Source: Victivallis vadensis (GTDB lineage Bacteria; Verrucomicrobiota; Lentisphaeria; Victivallales; GWF2-50-93). Taken from it: a stretch of 6,431 nt of DNA. Shown one piece after another: positions 1 to 4,480 of the stretch. The DNA lies in NCBI GenBank assembly GCA_020718525.1, contig DYRX01000249.1:1-6431 (forward strand). The letters run 5' to 3'. Positions within the stretch are counted from its first letter, which is position 1. Each line of letters begins with the position of its first letter. A program made the position numbers and the translations under genes. The notes under the pieces were generated by a model. It did no database searches. It was not told the DNA's origin and saw only the letters and a program-made list of their open reading frames with translations.

Positions 1-240
1 GTCCGTTATATCTCCTTCGTGTATCACGAATTTGATGTTAAGCTTGCCAATGTTGTCCCTGATCCACTGAGTCTGATCAAGAAATTTTTTCTCAGAACCC
101 TTGTATTTGACATAATTCTGGGTGTCCGGAAGAACAGCAAGCACAAAGGGCTCGGCGCCTGCGGCAAGGATCTGCGACACGGTGAAGAAAAGAAATCCGA
201 AAGCGCAAAGCGCAGACGAAAAAGCGCGAAATGCAGACAT
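1..240 (-). CDS. Calcineurin-like metallophosphoesterase, secreted, N-terminal part only
   Basis: The first 80 codons of a gene that runs off the left edge of the window. Residues 1-29 look like a signal peptide: a short basic start (Arg5), a hydrophobic core around LCAFGFLFF, then an Ala-Gly-Ala exit near residue 29. Residues 32-80 match the start of the calcineurin-like phosphoesterase fold. VLPDTQ (Asp39, Gln41) occupies the first metal-binding strand, and FVIHEGDITD (residues 71-80, Gly76-Asp77 and Asp80) matches the GDxxD metal site. The intervening QTQWI...NI pattern is usual in the PDTQ subgroup. The exact substrate cannot be told. I chose the ATG at 240 because AAGGAG lies 7 bases upstream; the nearby ATG at 245 is in another frame and only 2 bases from that site. 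The gene starts 11 bases after the acetolactate synthase stop and probably shares its transcript. Confidence 0.85.
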   Translation of the reverse strand, partial: MSAFRAFSSALCAFGFLFFTVSQILAAGAEPFVLAVLPDTQNYVKYKGSEKKFLDQTQWIRDNIGKLNIKFVIHEGDITD

Positions 241-247
241 GGCATAA

Positions 248-253
248 CTCCTT
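248..253 (-). promoter_or_regulatory. Ribosome binding site of the phosphoesterase gene
   Basis: AAGGAG on the minus strand, 7 bases before the ATG at 240. It overlaps two bases of the TAA stop codon of the acetolactate synthase gene (252-254), so termination of one protein and initiation of the next are physically close. This site decides the phosphoesterase start against the out-of-frame ATG at 245. Confidence 0.8.
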
Positions 254-1958
254 ATTCTATAATAATGTCTTTGTAGCTTTTGCCCGGAGCTATCATCGGC
301 AGAACATGGTCCTGATACTCGACGTGCACATCGAGCAGGAAGGGACCCTTCGAGGCAAGCATCTCCTTGATCGCGTCCTCGAGCTCGTCTTTGCAATAGA
401 CCTCCCTGCCAGGAATGAGATAGCCCTTGGCAATGCCGACGAAATCCGGATATGGCCTGTCCACAAAATTGCTCTTGAGAACCGTATTTCCCCTTTTGCT
501 TCCGTAGAAGCGATCCTCCCACTGGGCAACCATTCCCAAATGCTGGTTGTTCAGAATCACCATTTTGATGTCTATTTCTTCGGCGTGAAGAGTTCCCAGC
601 TCCTGTATGTTCATCTGGAAGCTTCCGTCTCCATCAATGTTAATGACAAGACTTTCTGGTTTTGCGATTTTCGCGCCGATCGCAGACGGTAGTCCGAAAC
701 CCATCGCGCCAAGTCCGCCCGAGCTGATGAACTGTCTTGGAAACTGATATTTGTAGAACTGTCCGGACCACATCTGATGCTGTCCCACTCCAGTCACAAT
801 GATCGCCTTGCTTTCAGTCAGGCGATCGAGCTCCCTGATCACATACTGCGACTGGATTTTTTCGCTTTTTCTGATGCTGAGCGGGAAGTCGCTCCTCCAT
901 TTTTCTATCTTTGCGATCCACTCCGAATATTCCTTTTTTACGGGAGCCTTATTCAGGGACTTGAGGAAATCCTTGACATTGGCGACAATACCGATATCGG
1001 CCTTTATGTTCTTATTCAATTCCGATCTGTCTATGTCAACGTGGACGACCTTCGCGCCAGTCGCAAAAGTGTTTGTCGGACCGGTCACCCTGTCGTCGAA
1101 GCGCGCGCCCAGAGCTATGAGGAGATCGCACTCGTTCGCGGCGTTGTTCGCGTAAACCGTGCCGTGCATGCCAAGCCAGTCGAGGTAGAGCGGATGACCG
1201 CAGGGCATGGCGCCCAGACCCATGAATGTACTGACAGCCGGAATATTGAAGTCTTCAGCAAATTTCCTGAGCTCATCGCTCGCGTCCGAAGTGATGATGC
1301 CACCGCCGAAATAGATGCACGGACGACTGCATTTGCGAATCGCATCCAAGACCTTTTCTATATCCTTCGGATCAATTGAGTGGTCGGGACAGTAGCTTCG
1401 TCTTGTTTTTTTCTCCACAAATTCGGGGACGCAAATCTGCTGTTGAACATTTTTCGGCAGATCAATCACAACGGGTCCCGGTCTGCCGCTGTTCGCCAAA
1501 TGAAACGCCTCCGCAAAAACGGCAGGAATGTCCATGGCGTCAAGAACCAGATAGCTGTGCTTGACGATCGGGCGGGTCACGCCAATTATGTCTATTTCCT
1601 GGAATGCATTTCTGCCGATCAATTTTGAAGTGACTTGGCCTGTGATCGCCACCATCGGAATTGAATCCATGTAGGCGTCCGCAATGCCGGTGATGAGATT
1701 CGTCGCGCCAGGACCGCTCGTCGCCATGCAGACGCCCGTCTCTCCGGATGCCCTGGCAAATCCGCCGGCGGCAAAAGCTCCTCCCTGCTCGTGCCTTGGC
1801 AAGATCACACGGATGCTGGAATTTTGCAGTGCCTGGTGAAGCTCCATTGACGCTCCCCCAGGATAGGCAAAAATTGTCTTGACGTTCGCCATTTCAAGAC
1901 ATCTTATCGCTATTTCACAGCCTTTCATTTCTTTTCTGTCATTGTCTTGAGCTTTCAT
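252..1958 (-). CDS. ilvB: Acetolactate synthase, large (catalytic) subunit
   Basis: Thiamine-diphosphate enzyme that condenses two pyruvates to 2-acetolactate, or pyruvate with 2-oxobutyrate to 2-aceto-2-hydroxybutyrate: the first common step of Val, Leu and Ile synthesis, in the cytosol. The 568 residues have the family's usual length and domain order: N-terminal ThDP domain (about 10-175), central FAD-type domain (about 190-325) and C-terminal ThDP domain (about 380-550). Visible motifs are YPGGAS, catalytic Glu57 in RHEQGG, SGPGATN, GARFDDRVTG (284-293), the metal/ThDP motif from GDGS (443-446) to NN (470-471), and GMVAQWEDRFY with Trp480. The position equivalent to plant Pro197 is Thr110. 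Start is uncertain: this ATG has only a weak upstream purine run; an in-frame GTG lies at 1967 and another ATG at 1928, directly before the conserved MKGCEIA region. No small regulatory subunit gene is in the window. A long attenuator-like leader precedes it. Confidence 0.96.
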   Translation of the reverse strand: MKAQDNDRKEMKGCEIAIRCLEMANVKTIFAYPGGASMELHQALQNSSIRVILPRHEQGGAFAAGGFARASGETGVCMATSGPGATNLITGIADAYMDSIPMVAITGQVTSKLIGRNAFQEIDIIGVTRPIVKHSYLVLDAMDIPAVFAEAFHLANSGRPGPVVIDLPKNVQQQICVPEFVEKKTRRSYCPDHSIDPKDIEKVLDAIRKCSRPCIYFGGGIITSDASDELRKFAEDFNIPAVSTFMGLGAMPCGHPLYLDWLGMHGTVYANNAANECDLLIALGARFDDRVTGPTNTFATGAKVVHVDIDRSELNKNIKADIGIVANVKDFLKSLNKAPVKKEYSEWIAKIEKWRSDFPLSIRKSEKIQSQYVIRELDRLTESKAIIVTGVGQHQMWSGQFYKYQFPRQFISSGGLGAMGFGLPSAIGAKIAKPESLVINIDGDGSFQMNIQELGTLHAEEIDIKMVILNNQHLGMVAQWEDRFYGSKRGNTVLKSNFVDRPYPDFVGIAKGYLIPGREVYCKDELEDAIKEMLASKGPFLLDVHVEYQDHVLPMIAPGKSYKDIIIE

Positions 1959-2064
1959 TTCAGCCACTTTCTATCGTTTGAACAAATATTTTGATACGGA
2001 TATTGACGGAAACACAATTCAGCGGATATGCCCGGCGGGGGATTCTGGATTTCATCGGTTGTCC

Positions 2065-2142
2065 CTAGGGAAGGACGGAACCGGCAGAATCCTCCGCCGG
2101 ACCAAGGACAACAACTAGATGTATTCCATTGAAGCAGTTCAC
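2065..2142 (-). CDS. Putative branched-chain leader peptide (ilv attenuator type)
   Basis: A 25-codon reading frame starting with GTG at 2142 and ending with TAG at 2065-2067. Residues 7-13 read Ile-His-Leu-Val-Val-Val-Leu, so six of seven are branched-chain residues, the end products of the pathway whose first enzyme is encoded next. This resembles, in principle, the ilvB and ilvG leader peptides of Escherichia coli, where ribosome stalling at such codons controls attenuation. GGTGAG ends 3 bases before the GTG and matches the 3' half of a Shine-Dalgarno sequence in suitable register. The frame is open back to a TAA at 2161-2163. There is no in-frame ATG, so the start is the weakest point. 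The Val and Leu codons coincide with one arm of a competing RNA helix. It could be a chance reading frame; position, composition and structure together make this less likely. Confidence 0.5.
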   Translation of the reverse strand: MNCFNGIHLVVVLGPAEDSAGSVLP

Positions 2143-2162
2143 AGTCTCACCAAGAATAATTT

Positions 2163-2178
2163 ATGCGCACCTGCGCAT
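2163..2178 (-). repeat. Short inverted repeat at the 5' end of the ilvB leader
   Basis: ATGCGCA and TGCGCAT are exact 7-base inverted arms separated by two bases. The element starts about seven bases after the predicted transcription start, so it would be a hairpin at the very 5' end of the leader RNA or a protein-binding palindrome. On the minus strand it also spells ATG followed by four sense codons and TAA (Met-Arg-Arg-Cys-Ala), ending directly before the leader-peptide frame. No function is known to me. Confidence 0.5.
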
Positions 2179-2191
2179 CTTCGTGCACCTG

Positions 2192-2219
2192 ACATTAGCG
2201 TTTTGCGAAAGAATGTCAA
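2192..2219 (-). promoter_or_regulatory. Sigma70-type promoter of ilvB
   Basis: A perfect -35 hexamer TTGACA (2214-2219) is followed after 16 bases by TAATGT (2192-2197) as the -10, predicting a transcript start near 2185. A/T-rich sequence lies just upstream (2231-2249). The promoter sits immediately behind the terminator of the SWIB gene, which fits independent control of ilvB. A 7-base inverted repeat, TGACATT (2190-2196) and AATGTCA (2212-2218), overlaps both hexamers with its half-site centres 22 bp apart, a possible operator. Confidence 0.6.
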
Positions 2220-2240
2220 GCGTTGAAAGCAATTTTTGAC

Positions 2241-2275
2241 AAAAAAAAACCGCCACTTGCTGGTGGCGGCTTTTT
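2241..2275 (-). terminator. Rho-independent terminator after the SWIB gene
   Basis: Seven-bp GC-rich stem CCGCCAC (2250-2256) with GTGGCGG (2263-2269), a six-base loop, and on the minus strand an immediately following run of nine T (2241-2249). It lies 22 bases past the SWIB stop codon. A five-T run on the plus side makes it partly bidirectional, but no plus-strand gene ends here. It separates SWIB transcription from the ilvB promoter. Confidence 0.9.
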
Positions 2276-2296
2276 ATAGAACGGAAAAAACCGAAA

Positions 2297-2560
2297 TCAG
2301 GAAAGATGCTTTCCAACAAGCTTCGTCATTTCAAACATGGAGACCTGAGCTTTTTTCCCGAAAATGGGTTTGAGCTTTTCGTCGCTGTTGATCATGCGCT
2401 TGTTGCTGGGATCCTGAAGCTTGTTCTTCTTGATGTAAACCCAAAGCTTCTTGGTGACTTCAGTCCTGGGAATCGGCTTCGATCCAACGATCTCCGCAAG
2501 AGCCTCGCTCGGTTGAACCGGAGCCATGAACTTCGAGTTGCCTGCCGCTTTCTTCGCCAT
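2297..2560 (-). CDS. SWIB/MDM2-domain protein, stand-alone
   Basis: An 87-residue protein made almost entirely of one SWIB domain (about residues 11-85), after a short basic tail MAKKAAGNSK. The typical blocks are present: FMAPVQPS, a VGSKPIPRTEVTKKLWVYIKKNKLQDP stretch, RMINSDEKLKPIFG, and VSMFEMTKLVGKHL. In eukaryotes the domain occurs in SWI/SNF chromatin-remodelling subunits. In bacteria, small SWIB proteins are best known in Chlamydiae and related PVC lineages, where a DNA- or nucleoid-related role is suspected but not settled. I chose the ATG at 2560 because GAGGAG lies 8 bases upstream and the homologous region starts soon after; an upstream extension to about 2638 is in frame but has no domain content. 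A strong terminator follows, and a candidate promoter with phased A-tracts precedes it, so it is probably monocistronic. Confidence 0.9.
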   Translation of the reverse strand: MAKKAAGNSKFMAPVQPSEALAEIVGSKPIPRTEVTKKLWVYIKKNKLQDPSNKRMINSDEKLKPIFGKKAQVSMFEMTKLVGKHLS

Positions 2561-2568
2561 CTTCCTTA

Positions 2569-2574
2569 CTCCTC
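2569..2574 (-). promoter_or_regulatory. Ribosome binding site of the SWIB gene
   Basis: GAGGAG, 8 bases before the ATG at 2560. It supports that start over the longer in-frame alternative reaching 2638. Confidence 0.8.
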
Positions 2575-2695
2575 TGTTGGGGTTGAAAATTTGCCTCCGG
2601 AAACTAGTCCGGAATGAAGGGCTGGCGCACGGAAGCAATAAATTTCACCGCCATGCTCCCGCCTTTCACTCCGAAAATCTCCCGGCTTAGAGTCA

Positions 2696-2723
2696 AATAA
2701 ATGGTGTAAAAAGCAATTTGCAA
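2696..2723 (-). promoter_or_regulatory. Candidate promoter of the SWIB gene
   Basis: TTGCAA (2718-2723) and TTTATT (2696-2701) on the minus strand, 16 bases apart, each 4 of 6 to the sigma70 consensus. A/T tracts lie directly upstream, as in an UP element. This gives a leader of about 130 bases before the ATG. It is the best candidate seen in the spacer, but a weak one. Confidence 0.3.
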
Positions 2724-2776
2724 GAGGGAAAAACAAGTTTTTTTGAAGGAAAAAAGGTTTTTTTTAACACTAAAAA
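2708..2776. other. Helically phased A/T tracts (predicted curved DNA)
   Basis: Homopolymer runs of 5 to 8 A or T are centred near 2710, 2731, 2741, 2752, 2761 and 2774, close to multiples of one helical turn. Such phasing is known to bend DNA. The tracts lie directly upstream of the candidate SWIB promoter. The rest of the spacer, 2561-2836, shows no reading frame that I believe in. Confidence 0.5.
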
Positions 2777-2836
2777 GGCGACAATAGAGGGGAAATTGAG
2801 TGTTACAATATCGTTAAAGCGTTGATAGATATTGAT

Positions 2837-4345
2837 TTAGAATAATAGATGAACCGATTCGTTCGCATCTCCCCATCTGACAGTGAGTTTTACGGGAATG
2901 GAAGATTTTGCTGAGATTTTAGGAGCTTCACCCGCCGAACTGCGCTTTTCGCATTTCAGCGAGAGCAGACCGTCCTTTCCAAATGGATAGTTCTCCACTC
3001 CGTGCTCCTCGGTCAGGCGGATGTCCCATAAAATGCTGTTTTCTGGCACGTTTGGACGGATCCCGATGAAATATTCGAGAAAAACTGCAATCGGAGGAAG
3101 CCCGCCCCAGCCGACAAAATCTTTTTTCGCCGGCAGTCCCGGCTCGGCAGTCTCCGGTGCATAGTTCTCGAAAAGTGTCCCGTGCTTTTCATACGCCAGC
3201 CAGACATTTCGCAAATGATTCTTCGCTATCTCGAATGCAAGCTTGTCCTCCCCGATCTTTGAAAGGCCACGCAATATCATGTAGTTTGTCGGAGGCCAGA
3301 CTGCACCGCACCAGTATGCGCCTGCACTGTCATAGAAGGGATCGTTCGCTGGAATGGAAGGAACCCTGTGGAAACGATTGAACTGGCTTTCATCTGTAAG
3401 ATGCCTGACAAGGCTCTTAAGTCTTTCATTTGGAACAGCTTCTGCGATAATGCCCCAGAAGGCTCCAATCGTCTTGTGTGAACTCAGGGATCCGTCGCGG
3501 CGGCGATCAAAATAGAACTCTTCGGATTCAGACCACATATTCGCGTTGATCCAGCCTTCGAGAGACGACAGCTCCTTCTCAAGGAAGCGAAGCTCATCTT
3601 TTCTTCCAAGAACTTCGCCCATCTTCAAAAGCGTCTTTGCCGAATACACAGCCTGGAAATTGGCGTCAATCCAGCCCATGAATCCGTGATGGGCATTGCG
3701 CATCTGAATATCCTCCTCCTCGAGACGCGGTTGATTGTCCATGCCGCATCCGTAGCCGGTATTCCAGTACGACCCGTCTGGCCAGGAGCGATTGAGCCTT
3801 GTCCATTCGTGATAGGCGAGCAATGCCGGGAAAACCATTTCAAGACGCTTCCGGTCTGCGTAGTTCAACCAATGCTCAAACTCGCTCCAATGTAGGAGGT
3901 TCGGACCTGTGCTGACAGGATCAAAAGCCTCCCATCTTGACTCGCCAGTGTCGTTGTGCAATTCCCTGGAAATGTATCCGTCAGACTCCTGCTTGCAGTA
4001 AAAGTTGTCGAGAGTACGCTGAAAATCGAAAGCGCGCCGTCCATATCTTCCGAACATAAGTATGAAGACAGAATCCCACATGAAGACATAATTGTTGAAC
4101 GCCGTGTCAATGAAGTTGGCGACAAATCCGTTCCGAGGAGTCGCCGGCCTTAGATTTTCAAATGCAAGCTTCCAGGCATGCCAGTAGCAGTCTATGGGCG
4201 TCTGGTCTCCGGAGATGAAGGGACGCGGCAGAAGCTCCGAAACCGCGTCGAATTTTGGCAGTTCTGCAAAGTCCGGCTCCATTCTTCTGAAGACGTTTTC
4301 CTTCGCCCATCTGTTCTCAATCATGTACCTCGCTGGCGTTGGCAT
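2837..4345 (-). CDS. MGH1/GH63-like (alpha/alpha)6-barrel glycoside hydrolase
   Basis: A 502-residue protein without signal peptide or membrane segment, so probably cytosolic. It resembles the glycosidase clan holding trehalases (GH37), GH63 and mannosylglycerate/glucosylglycerate hydrolases. Landmarks in order: FMWDSVF (Trp90-Asp91), the substrate-site strand seen in trehalases; TGYGCGMDNQPR, where Asp203 is the likely general acid; GAYWCGAVWPPTNY (342-355), matching the trehalase WDxPxGWxP region; FENY with Glu393 as likely base; then GWGG (412-415). The acid-base spacing of 190 residues is close to that in periplasmic trehalase. A small beta region with the sequence KLTVRWGDA ends the protein. 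The substrate cannot be fixed: an alpha-glucoside or alpha-mannoside is likely, perhaps a compatible solute. AAGGAA 6 bases before the ATG supports the start. It follows the membrane protein gene by about 133 bases on the same strand. Confidence 0.82.
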   Translation of the reverse strand: MPTPARYMIENRWAKENVFRRMEPDFAELPKFDAVSELLPRPFISGDQTPIDCYWHAWKLAFENLRPATPRNGFVANFIDTAFNNYVFMWDSVFILMFGRYGRRAFDFQRTLDNFYCKQESDGYISRELHNDTGESRWEAFDPVSTGPNLLHWSEFEHWLNYADRKRLEMVFPALLAYHEWTRLNRSWPDGSYWNTGYGCGMDNQPRLEEEDIQMRNAHHGFMGWIDANFQAVYSAKTLLKMGEVLGRKDELRFLEKELSSLEGWINANMWSESEEFYFDRRRDGSLSSHKTIGAFWGIIAEAVPNERLKSLVRHLTDESQFNRFHRVPSIPANDPFYDSAGAYWCGAVWPPTNYMILRGLSKIGEDKLAFEIAKNHLRNVWLAYEKHGTLFENYAPETAEPGLPAKKDFVGWGGLPPIAVFLEYFIGIRPNVPENSILWDIRLTEEHGVENYPFGKDGLLSLKCEKRSSAGEAPKISAKSSIPVKLTVRWGDANESVHLLF

Positions 4346-4351
4346 TTTACA

Positions 4352-4357
4352 TTCCTT
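4352..4357 (-). promoter_or_regulatory. Ribosome binding site of the glycosidase gene
   Basis: AAGGAA on the minus strand, 6 bases before the ATG at 4345, within an A-rich run. A TATAAA directly upstream looks like a -10 box, but it would put the transcript start inside this site, so I do not call it a promoter. Confidence 0.7.
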
Positions 4358-4426
4358 TTTATAAATAATTCAACTTGGATTAATGAAGAATTTCCTGCGG
4401 ATTCTGTGGGCGTGATTCTCATTTGG

Positions 4427-4449
4427 ATTGTTTGCCTATGAAAAACAAT
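4427..4449. repeat. AT-rich inverted repeat between the two carbohydrate genes
   Basis: ATTGTTT (4427-4433) and AAACAAT (4443-4449) are exact 7-base inverted arms with a 9-base spacer. They lie in the gap between the membrane protein stop and the glycosidase start. This could be an operator-like site or chance; there is no GC-rich stem or T-run, so it is not a terminator. Confidence 0.4.
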
Positions 4450-4480
4450 GTGCAAGTTTCAAGGAGGACAAGGGTTTTCT

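Larger units (their letters stand above)
1959..2185 (-). promoter_or_regulatory. Putative attenuator leader of ilvB
   Basis: Untranslated leader of about 225 bases between the predicted promoter and ilvB. It can form two conflicting folds. In one, 2102-2112 pairs with 2058-2068 (11 bp including two G-U pairs, GTTGTCCTTGG with CTAGGGACAAC on the minus strand), enclosing a small CCGGC/GCCGG hairpin (2096-2100 with 2081-2085). In the other, 2085-2102 pairs with 2030-2047 over 18 positions, with one G-U pair and one A-C mismatch. The arms interleave, so the two cannot both form as simple nested helices. The Val-Leu codons of the leader peptide sit in the first arm and its stop codon in the third. 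No run of U follows any stem, so a classical terminator is not visible. The pairing is seen directly; the regulatory role is inferred. Confidence 0.55.

Noticed and set aside
24..245. 73-codon minus-strand frame from the ATG at 245
   Set aside because: The overlapping frame from 240 gives a signal peptide and phosphoesterase motifs and has the correctly spaced ribosome binding site; the frame from 245 gives an Arg/Ser-rich product without features.
231..1628. Several plus-strand reading frames of 60-200 codons opposite the acetolactate synthase gene
   Set aside because: The minus-strand frame encodes a full conserved enzyme. The plus-strand products show no family features, overlap each other and are mirror frames of it.
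2030..2102. The strong leader stem as a classical intrinsic terminator
   Set aside because: On the minus strand the stem is followed by CATATCCGCTG, with no T-run, and the plus side also lacks one.
1968..2240. T-box or another known riboswitch in the ilvB leader
   Set aside because: I looked for the T-box AGGGTGGNACCGCG core and for TPP-type conserved segments and saw neither. Subtler families cannot be excluded by eye; a covariance-model search would decide.
2306..2617. 103-codon plus-strand frame opposite the SWIB gene
   Set aside because: It is antisense to a recognisable domain protein, has no convincing ribosome binding site and no recognisable content.
2737..2836. Terminator after the glycosidase gene
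   Set aside because: AACACT/AGTGTT arms exist, but with a long A/T-rich loop, and what follows on the minus strand is an A-run, not T; no GC-rich stem is present.
4356..4379. TATAAA box as a promoter of the glycosidase gene
   Set aside because: It touches the ribosome binding site, so the transcript would start inside or after that site and lose it.
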